Positions 24,945-35,013 of a DNA stretch of 64,000 nucleotides are shown one piece after another (position 1 is the first letter of the stretch; each line of letters begins with the position of its first letter). The notes beneath the pieces were generated by a model that worked only from the letters and a program-made list of their open reading frames with translations, had not been told where the DNA came from and did no database searches. The stretch is from Solibacillus ferritrahens (lineage in GTDB: Bacteria > Bacillota > Bacilli > Bacillales_A > Planococcaceae): positions 55,731 to 119,730 of the forward strand of contig NZ_JAXCLE010000012.1 in assembly GCF_037027585.1 (NCBI RefSeq). The letters run 5' to 3'. The position numbers and the translations under genes are program-made.

Positions 24945-26198
24945 TTATGAATTTAATAATAAATCTTCTGGGTTTTCAATCATTTCTTTAACTGTTTTTA
25001 AGAAGCCAACAGAATCTTTACCATCGATGATACGGTGGTCATAAGATAATGCCACGTACATCATTGGGCGGATTTGAACTTCACCGTTAACAGCTACTGG
25101 ACGGTTAACGATTGAGTGCATACCTAAAATACCAGCTTGTGTACCGTTCATGATAGGCGTTGACATTAATGAACCGAATACACCACCGTTTGTGATTGTG
25201 AAAGATCCACCAGCCATGTCGTTTAAGCCTAATTTTTTGTCGCGAGCTTTACCTGCAAGCTCAGCGATGTTTTTCTCGATTTCAGCGAAGTTCTTAGCGT
25301 TAGCATCACGAACTACTGGTACTACTAAACCTTCTTCAGTTGATACCGCGATCCCGATATCGAAGAAGTTGTTTAAGTGAATTTCGTCACCGTTAATTTG
25401 AGCGTTAACGTATGGATATTTTTTAAGTGCTGCAACTACTGCTTTTGTGAAGAATGACATGAAACCTAATTTGATGTCGTTTGCTTTCACGAATTGTTCT
25501 TGTTTACGTTTACGTAATGCCATGATGTTAGTCATGTCGATTTCGTTGAATGTAGTTAACATTGCAGTTGATTGTTTAACTTCTAATAAACGTTTTGCAA
25601 TTGTTTGACGACGACGGCTCATTTTTTCAACAGTTACACGATCAGTGTCAGCTGCTGGTGTGAAGATCATTGGACCATTTCCAGCTGGAGCTGCTGCTTG
25701 AGCAGGTGCTGCAGGCGCTGTGCCATGAGCTGCTACGTCTTGAACACGTACACGACCTTGAGGATCTACTGGAGAGATCGCTGCTAAGTCAATGCCTTTT
25801 TCACGAGCTAATTTACGAGCTGCTGGTGAAGCAATTACTCGCTCACCTGAAGTTTCTTCAACTGCTACTGGAGCTGGTGCTGCTGCTTTAGGAGCTTCTT
25901 CTTTTGCAGGTGCAGCAGGTGCTGGTGCTTCCTCTTTTGCTGCAGGTGCTGGAGCTGCGCCTTCGCCAGCTTCAACTACCGCGATTACTTGTCCAACTAA
26001 TACAGTATCGCCTTCTTCAGCTAAAATTTGAGTTAATACGCCTGCTTCTTCAGAGATGATTTCAGCGTTTACTTTATCTGTTTCTAATTCTACGATGAAT
26101 TCGCCTTTTTCTACGCGATCTCCAACTTTTTTAACCCACTGGGCAATTGTGCCTTCAGTAATTGATTCTGCTAATTCAGGGACTTTAATTTCAGCCAC
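24945..26198 (-). CDS. odhB: 2-oxoglutarate dehydrogenase E2, dihydrolipoamide succinyltransferase
   Basis: 417 residues from a GTG with GGAGG 8 nt upstream; the ATG 6 nt earlier is too close to that site, and MAEIKVPELAESITEG is the usual family start. The lipoyl domain (1-76) carries the lipoylated Lys in ELETDKVNAEI. An Ala/Pro-rich linker follows, then the E1/E3-binding domain (about 120-160; ASPAARKLAREKGIDL). The catalytic domain (about 190-417) ends with the active-site His and Asp in SYDHRIIDGKDSVGFL. It transfers succinyl from lipoate to CoA in the TCA cycle. Second gene after odhA (96-nt gap). Confidence 0.97.
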   Translation of the reverse strand: MAEIKVPELAESITEGTIAQWVKKVGDRVEKGEFIVELETDKVNAEIISEEAGVLTQILAEEGDTVLVGQVIAVVEAGEGAAPAPAAKEEAPAPAAPAKEEAPKAAAPAPVAVEETSGERVIASPAARKLAREKGIDLAAISPVDPQGRVRVQDVAAHGTAPAAPAQAAAPAGNGPMIFTPAADTDRVTVEKMSRRRQTIAKRLLEVKQSTAMLTTFNEIDMTNIMALRKRKQEQFVKANDIKLGFMSFFTKAVVAALKKYPYVNAQINGDEIHLNNFFDIGIAVSTEEGLVVPVVRDANAKNFAEIEKNIAELAGKARDKKLGLNDMAGGSFTITNGGVFGSLMSTPIMNGTQAGILGMHSIVNRPVAVNGEVQIRPMMYVALSYDHRIIDGKDSVGFLKTVKEMIENPEDLLLNS

Positions 26199-26294
26199 GT
26201 TCATATCCTCCTTTTATTACGCTATACAGTTATTGTATAGCAAGCTACCCCTACCTTATATAGAAGTAGCTTGGGTATCAATCAATCGATTATA

Positions 26295-29102
26295 TTATTT
26301 TTCAAGTGCTTCATTTACTAATTTCGCTTGAGCTGCTTTATGTGAATCGCCATCACCTTCAGAAGTTGAGCTCATTGCAGGGCGACCTACATAGCGAACT
26401 TTTTTGCCTTCAGCAATATCATATAATGTTTCAAGAACATAAGTCCATGAGCCTTGGTTTTTCGGCTCTTCCTGTACCCATACAATTTCCTTCACATTCG
26501 GGAAGCGAGCGATAATATCTTTCACTTGTTGTGCAGGGAATGGGTAAATTTGTTCAACACGAACGATGTGCAGGTGGTCAAAACCTTCGCCATCTTTTAC
26601 ACGCTCTGCTAAATCTATCATTACTTTACCTGTTCCAAGTACTACTTTTTCTACAGACTTAGGATTTTTACCTAAACCTGGCTGTTCAATAACTTCCTGG
26701 AATCGACCAGTAGCTAGTTGTTCAGCTGTCGCTGCAGCTAATGGGTGGCGTAGTAGTGATTTTGGAGATACCACTATTAATGGGCGTACACCTTCAGTAC
26801 CTAATAAAGCAGCTTGACGACGCAATAAGTGGTAGTAGTTACCTGCGTTAGAGCAGTTTGCTACGAACCAGTTATTTTCAGCTGATAATTGTAGGAAACG
26901 TTCCATACGGCTAGATGAGTGCTCTGGACCTTGACCTTCATAACCATGTGGTAATAGAAGTACGAAACCAGATTTTTGTCCCCATTTAGAGCGTGCACTT
27001 GAGATGAAGTTATCAAACATTACTTGTGCCATGTTTGCGAAGTCACCGAATTGCGCTTCCCATACAGATAGTACGTTTTCGTTTTCTAAATTATAACCAT
27101 ATTCAAATCCTACAACACCCGCTTCTGTAAGTGGTGAGTTGTAAACTGTGAATGAAGCTTTTGCACCTTCAACATGGTGTAATGGTGTGAACTCAGCGCC
27201 ATTGTTTTTATCGTGTAATACTAAGTGACGTTGAGAGAACGTACCACGCTGTGCATCCTGACCAGTAAAACGAACCGGTGTGCCGTCTTGTGTAATTGTT
27301 GCATATGCTAATGTTTCAGCATGACCCCAGTCAATTTTACCTTCAGTAAATGCATCACGACGTTTTGCTAAAATCTTACCTAATTTGTTTTGTGGTTCAA
27401 AACCGTCACCAAATAAAAGTAAATCTTCGTTCACTTTAGCTAAACGATCTGCATCAACTTTCGTGTCAATCTCAGGGAATTCAATTTTTAATTCTTCAGG
27501 CATTTCAGTCGATAAGTGCTCGTCTTTTTCTGCCATTGCCTTAACATGATCGTAAGCAGCTTGCATTTCAGCATAAATGCTTGAATCCAATGCCTTTACT
27601 TCGTCTGCAGATAAAATACCTGCTTCAGCTAACTGTGCACCATATAATGCACGGATTGGCTCATGTTTTGCTACTAATTTATATGTTTCAGGGTTTGTTA
27701 CTGTCGGATCATCCGTTTCATTATGTCCGTAGCGACGGTACCCAATCAAGTCAATAACGATATCTTTTTTAAACTTAGCACGGTATGCCGCTACAAAACG
27801 ACCTACAGCTGCTACTGTTTCAGGGCTATCTGCATTCACATGGATTACAGGAATATCATACCCTTTAGCTGGATCTGATGAGTAGTTTGATGAACGAGAA
27901 TCATGCAATTCAGTTGTGAAACCGATCATGTTGTTCGCGATAATCTGTACAGTACCACCAGTTTTAAAGCCTGCTGTTTGAGAGAAGTTAAAGCCTTCTG
28001 TTACAATCCCTTGACCTGCAAATGCTGCATCTCCGTGAAGAATAATACCCATTGCAGAAGATGGATCGTGCTTAGCAACACCCGGTTCAGAAGTATCATC
28101 TTGTGCAGCACGCACAGAACCAATAACAAGTGGATTTCCTACTTCTAAGTGAGATGGATTGTATGCTAATTTCACATTCAAGCCAGAATCATGTGTGTAA
28201 GATGCACCCATATGATACTTAACGTCACCTGTCCAGCCTTTTGTAATTTGTAAACGGCCGTCTTCTGGTAAGAAAAGATCATTCGAAACGTGTGCGAAAT
28301 CTGAAAACATCATATCGTATGGTTTTTTCAGTACGTGAGTCAGTACATTTAAACGACCACGGTGAGCCATACCGATTCGTACATTTTTAACACCATTTGA
28401 TTCAGAAGCTTTAATGATTTCATCTAATAAAATGATTTGTGTGTCTAAACCTTCTCCAGAGAAGCGCTTTTGACCAACGAATGTTTTATGGATGAATTTT
28501 TCAAAGTTTTCAATACGTGTTAAACGTTCTAACACGGCTTTCTTTTCATCTGAAGTTAGAGACGCTTTAAAAGCTCCTCCTTCAATTTGTGCTTCGATCC
28601 AAGCACGCTCTTCCGGGTTTTGTAAATGTGCAACTTCTACCCCTACTTTGTCTGTATAAACAGATTTCAAGTAATCAATTGCCTCTTTACCGTTAGTAAC
28701 GCCTACAGGGACATTTGCAAAAAATACTGATGCAGGAATGGCCTGAAGATCTGCTGCTGTTAAATTGAATACGCTTTCTTCAATGCGTGAAGTATCTAAT
28801 TGACGATTTTTTAATGGGTACAAATCTGCTGCTAAATGACCATATTCACGAATAGATTCTGCCAATTTAACTGCTGCTAATACTTTTTTGTAGTCTCCAG
28901 TACCTGCTACAGCTGCTGTTGCAGCTGGTTGTTGACCATCCGCGAATACAGGACCACCGTAAGCTTGGAATAACTGTACTAATTCCGGTTCAACTTCTTC
29001 AGGAGATTGCAGGAATAAGTCGTATTGCTCTAATACATAACCTAAGTTAGGACCAGAGAACGCAGACCATGGAGAACCTGCAGGTAATACATTGTTCGAC
29101 AT
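26295..29102 (-). CDS. odhA: 2-oxoglutarate dehydrogenase E1 component
   Basis: 935 residues from the ATG with TTGGAGG upstream, full length for SucA/OdhA. Thiamine-diphosphate enzyme: LTRIENFEKFIHKTFVGQKR, VRIGMAHRGRLNVLTHVLKK, GDVKYHMGAS and GDAAFAGQGIVTEGFNF (the Mg-ThDP motif) in the first half. YRRYGHNETDDP precedes the transketolase-like second half with FEYGYNLENENVLSVWEAQF and LPHGYEGQGPEHSSSRMERF. It decarboxylates 2-oxoglutarate and succinylates the lipoyl arm of OdhB. E3 is not in this operon, as usual for Bacillales. The 314 nt upstream are AT-rich; no operator was recognised there. Confidence 0.98.
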   Translation of the reverse strand: MSNNVLPAGSPWSAFSGPNLGYVLEQYDLFLQSPEEVEPELVQLFQAYGGPVFADGQQPAATAAVAGTGDYKKVLAAVKLAESIREYGHLAADLYPLKNRQLDTSRIEESVFNLTAADLQAIPASVFFANVPVGVTNGKEAIDYLKSVYTDKVGVEVAHLQNPEERAWIEAQIEGGAFKASLTSDEKKAVLERLTRIENFEKFIHKTFVGQKRFSGEGLDTQIILLDEIIKASESNGVKNVRIGMAHRGRLNVLTHVLKKPYDMMFSDFAHVSNDLFLPEDGRLQITKGWTGDVKYHMGASYTHDSGLNVKLAYNPSHLEVGNPLVIGSVRAAQDDTSEPGVAKHDPSSAMGIILHGDAAFAGQGIVTEGFNFSQTAGFKTGGTVQIIANNMIGFTTELHDSRSSNYSSDPAKGYDIPVIHVNADSPETVAAVGRFVAAYRAKFKKDIVIDLIGYRRYGHNETDDPTVTNPETYKLVAKHEPIRALYGAQLAEAGILSADEVKALDSSIYAEMQAAYDHVKAMAEKDEHLSTEMPEELKIEFPEIDTKVDADRLAKVNEDLLLFGDGFEPQNKLGKILAKRRDAFTEGKIDWGHAETLAYATITQDGTPVRFTGQDAQRGTFSQRHLVLHDKNNGAEFTPLHHVEGAKASFTVYNSPLTEAGVVGFEYGYNLENENVLSVWEAQFGDFANMAQVMFDNFISSARSKWGQKSGFVLLLPHGYEGQGPEHSSSRMERFLQLSAENNWFVANCSNAGNYYHLLRRQAALLGTEGVRPLIVVSPKSLLRHPLAAATAEQLATGRFQEVIEQPGLGKNPKSVEKVVLGTGKVMIDLAERVKDGEGFDHLHIVRVEQIYPFPAQQVKDIIARFPNVKEIVWVQEEPKNQGSWTYVLETLYDIAEGKKVRYVGRPAMSSTSEGDGDSHKAAQAKLVNEALEK

Positions 29103-29416
29103 GAAAATAACCTCCAAATTTTGCCTTATGGCTGTTCCAATAATTTACTTAGGAAGAAATAATTTTATATACCACAATATTAAAATTATTATCTTCCCTA
29201 TGTTGATAATAAAGTATCACTTTTTTATCTACCAAAATAAATCAAATAATATTTTACCACTCTTCCACACAGACTAAAAGCACATTATAAAAGGGGGAAG
29301 AACGTTTTTTCCATCTCAATCTTACTACTCTTCACAAAAAATACAACTCTTTTTATAAAATTAAGCATATTTTTTCTTGAACTATTGAAATAATAAATAG
29401 ATTGACTAAAATTATT
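29103..29416. other. AT-rich intergenic region upstream of odhA
   Basis: It must contain the odhA promoter and the end of the arlS-like transcript. No gene, convincing terminator hairpin or known operator was seen. Confidence 0.5.
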
Positions 29417-30823
29417 CTATTTTTTGTGGAATTTCAGGGAAAAAATAGTGCCTTTTTGTAAAGTACTCTCCACCTTCATCACGATTCGATACTTATCGAC
29501 AAGCATTTTCGTAATGCTTAGGCCGAGCCCTGTACCAGCAACTTCATTTGTACGTGATTCATCGACTCGATAAAAACGATCAAAAATATACGGTAAATGC
29601 TCCTTAGAAATCCCGAGCCCATTATCTTCTATAGTAACTAATATTGTTGAGTCCGTATCGCTATAAAGAATGCTTATTTGAATAATTGGTGCATTGCTAT
29701 TATATCGTATACTATTACTCATAATATTTCTAAAGATTTGCGCTAGCGCATGTTCCGTTACTGCAGCATCCGCCCTCTGTCCTACAACAGATAAATCGAA
29801 TTGTACATTCGGATAGAGTTGTAGCAATTCTTCTTTCACCTGTTCATAAACTTCTTCTATATTAGCTGCCGCAGATTCGTCAGCATCTTCCCGGCGAGCC
29901 AATTGCAATAATTCTTCAATCATCTTTTTCATCCGCGTAATTTCGGTTAAAGATGTATTTAATGATTCCATCATAATTTCCGGGTCGTCTTTTCCCCACC
30001 GTTTAATTAAAGATAAATGTCCTTCGATAACTTGAATAGGTGTCCGGAGTTCATGGGATGCATCTGCAACGAATTGTTGCTGCTTTGTAAACGATATTTC
30101 AAGCTCATTCATCAACGTACGATACATCTGAAGCAATTCCCCTATTTCATCATGTGCTGAGTAATCGAATTGTGGCTGTGCTTTAAACCCATTATTTCTC
30201 ACTAAATGCATTGCATCCCTAAGTTGGACAATCGGTTTTACTAATATATTGGCTAAATAATAACTGATCGTAACAGAAAAAAGCATTGCACCCAATCCGA
30301 TGATTAGGATTGTTGTCAGTATATAGTTCATCATAGAATTGAATGTCGTCAATGGATGAATGAGCTGCATAATTCCTTGAAATTGTCCGATCTGAACGGC
30401 CCTGTGGATGACATATCCTTCTGTACCGTCAATTGATTGTTTCTCTATAATAGTTGAAAAATAATTCATTTCTTCAACCGGAAAATGTGCAGCAGGTGTT
30501 ACATCATTTATACGCATAATTTCAATACCATCCAAATTAAAAATACGTACAGTTTGTTCTTGGGTCAATATTGCTTTCATTAAAGCAGAATTATTTTGCA
30601 GTTTCTGTATTGTAACAGTGTTCTCCTGTGCTTCAAAAAAAGTGGACATATCATCTATCGTACGGATTGCATTTTTCTCTTCATTGTTTATAAGCCAAGT
30701 TTGTAATGCAATATACAGTACAATTGAGATTAGTGCGTAGCTGATGAAAATTGTTACTCCTACAGCAAGCATCCACTTTGTTTTTAATGATAGATGTAAT
30801 TGTTTTATATACCTTTTTTTCAT
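29417..30823 (-). CDS. arlS: Sensor histidine kinase, ArlS-like
   Basis: 468 residues. TM1 at about 17-40, an extracytoplasmic sensor to about 165, TM2 at about 168-190, HAMP to about 245, then the kinase. HisKA has FVADASHELRTPIQVIEGHL with the phosphorylated His. The N box is FRNIMSNSIRYNSNAP. The G boxes are DNGLGISKEHLPYIFDRFYR and AGTGLGLSITKMLV. The IEGHLSLIKRWGKDDPE segment is characteristic of S. aureus ArlS and B. subtilis YkoH. Its ATG overlaps the response regulator stop by 4 nt (ATGA), giving coupled translation. Confidence 0.92.
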   Translation of the reverse strand: MKKRYIKQLHLSLKTKWMLAVGVTIFISYALISIVLYIALQTWLINNEEKNAIRTIDDMSTFFEAQENTVTIQKLQNNSALMKAILTQEQTVRIFNLDGIEIMRINDVTPAAHFPVEEMNYFSTIIEKQSIDGTEGYVIHRAVQIGQFQGIMQLIHPLTTFNSMMNYILTTILIIGLGAMLFSVTISYYLANILVKPIVQLRDAMHLVRNNGFKAQPQFDYSAHDEIGELLQMYRTLMNELEISFTKQQQFVADASHELRTPIQVIEGHLSLIKRWGKDDPEIMMESLNTSLTEITRMKKMIEELLQLARREDADESAAANIEEVYEQVKEELLQLYPNVQFDLSVVGQRADAAVTEHALAQIFRNIMSNSIRYNSNAPIIQISILYSDTDSTILVTIEDNGLGISKEHLPYIFDRFYRVDESRTNEVAGTGLGLSITKMLVDKYRIVMKVESTLQKGTIFSLKFHKK

Positions 30824-31491
30824 CCGCGCATCACATATCCTACCCCACGAACAGTTTCGATATACGGGTCATTGTTTGATTGAAGTTTCGTACGTAAATG
30901 CCGAATATATACATCGACCACATTCGTTTCTACTTCTGAATCAAAGCCCCAAACGGTTTCTAAAATGAGCTCACGAGTACATACATGATTTTTATTTTCC
31001 ACAAGGAGCTTTAATAAATCAAATTCCTTCCGAGTTAACTCGATCTTATTCTTTTCAAATACCACTTCATAAGCGTTCACATCAATCTCCAAATCACGGA
31101 CAATCAATGTTTTGGAAGCATGAGTATGCTTTACCCTTCTTAATATAGAACGAATCCTAGCAAGTAACTCCTCAATGGCAAAAGGCTTCACAATATAATC
31201 ATCCGCCCCCGCATCAAGTCCTGCAACTCGGTCCATCACTTCGTCACGTGCAGTAATTAAAAGAATCGGTACATCACTTGTCTTTCTTATTCTGCGGCAT
31301 ACTTCAATCCCATTTAACTGAGGTAACATCACATCTAGTAAAATACAATTAAACATTTCACTTTGCGCTAATTCAAGACCAGTTCTCCCATCATATGCGA
31401 CCATCGTTTCAAATTGTTCGTGCTGAAGTTCTAGCTCCAAAAAACGAGCGATATTCTTTTCGTCTTCAACAATTAATATTTTTTGACTCAT
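30820..31491 (-). CDS. arlR: Response regulator, ArlR-like (OmpR family)
   Basis: 223 residues from the ATG with AGAGGG/AAAGG upstream; an open frame runs 33 codons further but has no ribosome site. Receiver domain (1-120): ILIVEDEKNIARFLELELQH, phospho-acceptor Asp in CILLDVMLPQLNGIEVCRRI, VAGLDAGADDYIVKPFAIEE. C-terminal OmpR winged helix (about 125-223) ends with VYIRHLRTKL and VRGVGYVMRG. Best matches by eye are ArlR and YkoG, which tune autolysis, adhesion and surface protein expression in staphylococci. The target genes here are unknown. Confidence 0.92.
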   Translation of the reverse strand: MSQKILIVEDEKNIARFLELELQHEQFETMVAYDGRTGLELAQSEMFNCILLDVMLPQLNGIEVCRRIRKTSDVPILLITARDEVMDRVAGLDAGADDYIVKPFAIEELLARIRSILRRVKHTHASKTLIVRDLEIDVNAYEVVFEKNKIELTRKEFDLLKLLVENKNHVCTRELILETVWGFDSEVETNVVDVYIRHLRTKLQSNNDPYIETVRGVGYVMRG

Positions 31492-31566
31492 GCCTTTCCC
31501 TCTTTCAATCAAATAAAATCTATTATTACTATCTAGTGTACCATTTGTATTTGAGATAAAAAAAAG

Positions 31567-31588
31567 ATACGGAATAATATTCCGTACC
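31567..31588 (-). terminator. Terminator of the diguanylate cyclase gene
   Basis: Minus-strand GGTACGGAAT/ATTCCGTATC stem followed by TTTTTTTT, 17 nt after the stop codon. Confidence 0.82.
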
Positions 31589-31604
31589 ACCTTTAGCTAT
31601 TATG

Positions 31605-33638
31605 TTAGACGTCGCTTATACAATATTGATATTGTGAGGACTGTTTTGCCTGATATAATGCCTGGTCTGCCAAATCTATGAGATCATCCAGGCATTCACT
31701 ATGCTGCGGGTAAATGGAGATCCCAATTGAAACAGTTGGAGAGAAATGGACCCCTCTTATTCTCCATCCGATATCCAGATTTTCTTTAATTCGATTCATT
31801 ATTTGTTCGATTTGAATAACACGCTCTGTTTCGGAATTTGATAAACCTGTAAAGACGATTAAAAATTCATCACCGCCTAATCTAACGACTAAATCTTCTT
31901 GTCGAACACTTTTTACGAGAGATTTGCCAAACTGTTTTAAAAACTCATCTCCTACATCATGTCCATGTAAATCATTTACTTGTTTGAAGTTGTCGCCGTC
32001 GAGATAAAAGATTGCAATGCTCGTATCGGATAGAATTGCCTCATTTTGAATCATAGGGAAGTCTTTATAAAGTTTTCTGCGATTGCCAAGTTGCGTTAAA
32101 CTATCATGATAAGCTAAATAGGTCAACTTATCTTCCAGTTCTTTGCGCTCGGTAATTTCTCTGGATACCATCACGATTTCCGAAATTTCATGCTGCGATA
32201 AATCGAGAGACATCGTATAACTGCCCTCAGTCCAAATTGGACTATTATCCTTTTTATGTAGTAGCAGCTCGATTTTCAGTTCTTTTACTAAATCAATTTC
32301 TTTTGGGTTTAACGCTTCTTGCCATATCCCCATACTTTCAGGCATTAGCAAATCTTCGTACGGAGTGCCAATTAATTCAACCTCTTCGTAACCTAGTTTC
32401 CTCAAATACGATGGTGACGCATATTTGATTTTCCCAAAACTATCCGTAACTACGATAAAGTCGTTCGTATTGTCTGTAATAGCACGGAAAATGTGTTCGA
32501 TTTTGTATAACTCGGACAGCAGTTGTTTTTCCGATGTAATGTTATATTGCACAGTGAAAAATTGTTCGATTTTCCCTAGTTCATTTTTTAATGGCACGAT
32601 TGTGGAATCGACCCAATATATTTCCCCGTTTTTCTTACGATTACAAACTTCATCCCGCCACACATTTCCCTCTTTAACAGTGTTCCATAAATTTGTGAAA
32701 AACTCTTTGTTATGGGTGCCAGAATTGAAAATATGATGTGTATTCCCAATAATCTCTTCACGACTATAGCCTGTATTTTTTATGACACGTTCATTAATAT
32801 CAGTGATTACGCCATTCACATCGGTAAAAATAACATCCGCTACGGTACTGATTGCATTTTTAAACATTTCCAAACCATGTGATGCTGTACGCAAAGCTTG
32901 CTCTTGTTTAATAAACTCTGTGATTTCGTGCAGCATAATAAATACAGCTATTGTCTCATCATTACTTGTCAGGGAGGAGAAGGAAGCAGTAAAACATCGA
33001 CGCTCATTATTTTTATCAATAAAATATAGCATCTTCGATTGAATACTTTCCCCGTTTTGAACCCGATTTATATATTTTTTGAGAGTTTTTACACTTTTAC
33101 TATCCATAAATTTCATATCAAACAAGGATTGACTATGAGCTTCTTCCATACAAATACTAAATTCATGAATAAAAGTAGGATTTGCTTCGAGCAAATGCAT
33201 GTCATTGGATACTAAAAGTGTTGATATAAATGAACTGGAATGTAATGAGCGCATGAAAAGATATTTGTCTTCTAAGTCACGGCCGAGGGAAACTTCTTTT
33301 GTAATTGCCAAAATATATGTTTTTTCATTCAAAAATACAGGTATTGATGTCGTACGCTGCTTTCGAACTTCCATTTTATCATACGTATAATCTTCGTATT
33401 CCATTTGTTTTTGATTTTGTAAAGTCAAATTATAGTTTTGAATAATCGTTTTCGCTAAATGGGAAGGGACGACTTGTTCTAATAACTTGCCGGTAGGATT
33501 AACGTTAATTAAATCTATAGCCGTTTCGTTAACAAAAATATAGCGGTACCCATCATTTACTCTTTCCATAAAGAAAACCGCATCACTACTATTCTTGAAT
33601 AACAAATCCAATTGATTTACGGAAAAAATGGCGTTCAT
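31605..33638 (-). CDS. Diguanylate cyclase with four PAS domains
   Basis: 677 residues from the ATG with GGGGG 9 nt upstream. Four PAS-like modules occupy about 1-115, 125-250, 255-375 and 380-500. The last two are clearest: ISTVADVIFTDVNGVITDIN with a PAC segment, and ITDNTNDFIVVTDSFGKIKY. The GGDEF domain (about 505-675) has DSLTQLGNRRKLYKDFP, IFYLDGDNFKQVNDLHGHDV and an intact RLGGDEFLIVF active site. RQED lies five residues before GGDEF, which is the canonical RxxD inhibitory site, so the enzyme should make c-di-GMP and be product-inhibited. No EAL domain and no membrane segments: a cytosolic sensor. Monocistronic, 26 nt after dapF. Confidence 0.93.
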   Translation of the reverse strand: MNAIFSVNQLDLLFKNSSDAVFFMERVNDGYRYIFVNETAIDLINVNPTGKLLEQVVPSHLAKTIIQNYNLTLQNQKQMEYEDYTYDKMEVRKQRTTSIPVFLNEKTYILAITKEVSLGRDLEDKYLFMRSLHSSSFISTLLVSNDMHLLEANPTFIHEFSICMEEAHSQSLFDMKFMDSKSVKTLKKYINRVQNGESIQSKMLYFIDKNNERRCFTASFSSLTSNDETIAVFIMLHEITEFIKQEQALRTASHGLEMFKNAISTVADVIFTDVNGVITDINERVIKNTGYSREEIIGNTHHIFNSGTHNKEFFTNLWNTVKEGNVWRDEVCNRKKNGEIYWVDSTIVPLKNELGKIEQFFTVQYNITSEKQLLSELYKIEHIFRAITDNTNDFIVVTDSFGKIKYASPSYLRKLGYEEVELIGTPYEDLLMPESMGIWQEALNPKEIDLVKELKIELLLHKKDNSPIWTEGSYTMSLDLSQHEISEIVMVSREITERKELEDKLTYLAYHDSLTQLGNRRKLYKDFPMIQNEAILSDTSIAIFYLDGDNFKQVNDLHGHDVGDEFLKQFGKSLVKSVRQEDLVVRLGGDEFLIVFTGLSNSETERVIQIEQIMNRIKENLDIGWRIRGVHFSPTVSIGISIYPQHSECLDDLIDLADQALYQAKQSSQYQYCISDV

Positions 33639-33663
33639 TGCTTGCATCCCCCTATAGCACTTT

Positions 33664-34629
33664 TCACTTTGTAATACTTATTAACTTGTTTTCTGCAAAA
33701 ATATTACATTTATCATATTGTACTTGCTCTTCTGACATAACACAATTAATAAACTCTATTTTATTACCAATATATTCAATATCATAATACCCTACAATAG
33801 TAGCATTTCCTATAAGAGCAAGTGTCCATTTATCATTATATTGTGTAACAGAACACTGAACGAAGCCACCCGGATTATAAACCGTAATTAAATTATCCGA
33901 AACAATGTTCTCCATTATAGAAATTAATGCTGAAGCAGTCATTGCAGTTCCACATGCATTTGTAAAACCTACACCACGCTCATACGTGCGAACGAAAATT
34001 TCATTGTTTGATATAGGTAGCACATAGCTGACATTTACACCATCCGGGCAATAGTCATTATCCGAATTTAAAAATGCAGCTAGCTGCTGTTGATGGGATG
34101 TATTTTCAATATATTTTTTGTCCACAATTCCAATTAAATGTGGATTGGGAACAGAAACAGCTGTAAAAGGTATTTCTTCAGAAAATGCCGGGATTCGTTC
34201 ATGGTGCAATTCTAGTTTATCCTCTAAGAACATTGGCAAAGATGATAATTCAAAAGAAATTGGGGAAATCTCTACTGAATAAGTTGGTAGCTGCTCAAAA
34301 ATAGGAGCCTCTTTTTTAACTGCTAAACAAGCATGCATCGTTTCGATAAGCGCTTCATCGACTTCCAATTTTTCACATACATGGCGCGCAACACAGCGTA
34401 AGCCATTGCCGCACATGGAAGCTTCCGAACCATCCGCGTTTATTACACGCATTTTTGCATCGGCAATATCGGAGGGCAAAACGAGCAACAGTCCATCTGC
34501 TCCTCCATTTATAGAAGGATCACATAATTGCTTAGCCATGTTCACAAAATCAAGCTTATCGTCATATAATGCTTCGTATAAATAAAATGTATTTCCTGAA
34601 CCGTGAACTTTAACTAATTGTACTTTCAT
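33664..34629 (-). CDS. dapF: Diaminopimelate epimerase
   Basis: 321 residues, slightly longer than usual. Both catalytic cysteines are present: NADGSEASMCGNGLRCVARH in the N-terminal half and GVGFTNACGTAMTASALISI in the C-terminal half. KVHGSGNTFYLYEALYDD replaces the common GLGND-type start, so it belongs to a divergent DapF branch. It converts LL- to meso-diaminopimelate for lysine and peptidoglycan. It is not next to other lysine genes. The diguanylate cyclase gene follows 25 nt downstream in the same direction, and they may be co-transcribed. Confidence 0.92.
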   Translation of the reverse strand: MKVQLVKVHGSGNTFYLYEALYDDKLDFVNMAKQLCDPSINGGADGLLLVLPSDIADAKMRVINADGSEASMCGNGLRCVARHVCEKLEVDEALIETMHACLAVKKEAPIFEQLPTYSVEISPISFELSSLPMFLEDKLELHHERIPAFSEEIPFTAVSVPNPHLIGIVDKKYIENTSHQQQLAAFLNSDNDYCPDGVNVSYVLPISNNEIFVRTYERGVGFTNACGTAMTASALISIMENIVSDNLITVYNPGGFVQCSVTQYNDKWTLALIGNATIVGYYDIEYIGNKIEFINCVMSEEQVQYDKCNIFAENKLISITK

Positions 34630-35013
34630 TCTTTCGCCTCACCTTCTCATAATTACTATATTATACTTTGACAAAAAACAAATTGTCATCAATATTATTA
34701 TTAATTAGAACATTCAGAATATATAGACTAATAGTAGAAAAAAATGTTTTTTTCGAGCTTGAAAGTTGCGTCAAGAGAATATATTATAATAAAATGTAGA
34801 TATAATTCTTATTTCGATATTGTTTTATTTGTCTAGGATAGAGCGAGACCGGCAAATTATGTTCCATAGTTTAACGTCAAATTCTTTTAGGTAAGATCAA
34901 GTTCGAAATGACTACTGCCTTATGATAAAGAACCTTTTAGCATTAGAAGATTATTTACACTAATTTCTTTTCTACAGGCTCTACCATTTTCTTCTTAAAA
35001 GGAGGCGTTTCAC
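34630..35013. other. Divergent intergenic region dapF / GNAT gene
   Basis: 384 nt, AT-rich, between divergent genes, so it should carry two promoters. No riboswitch, operator or RNA gene was recognised. Confidence 0.5.

Noticed and set aside
26306..28148. Several plus-strand open frames opposite odhA and odhB
   Set aside because: Shadows of strongly coding genes; no ribosome sites and low-complexity products.
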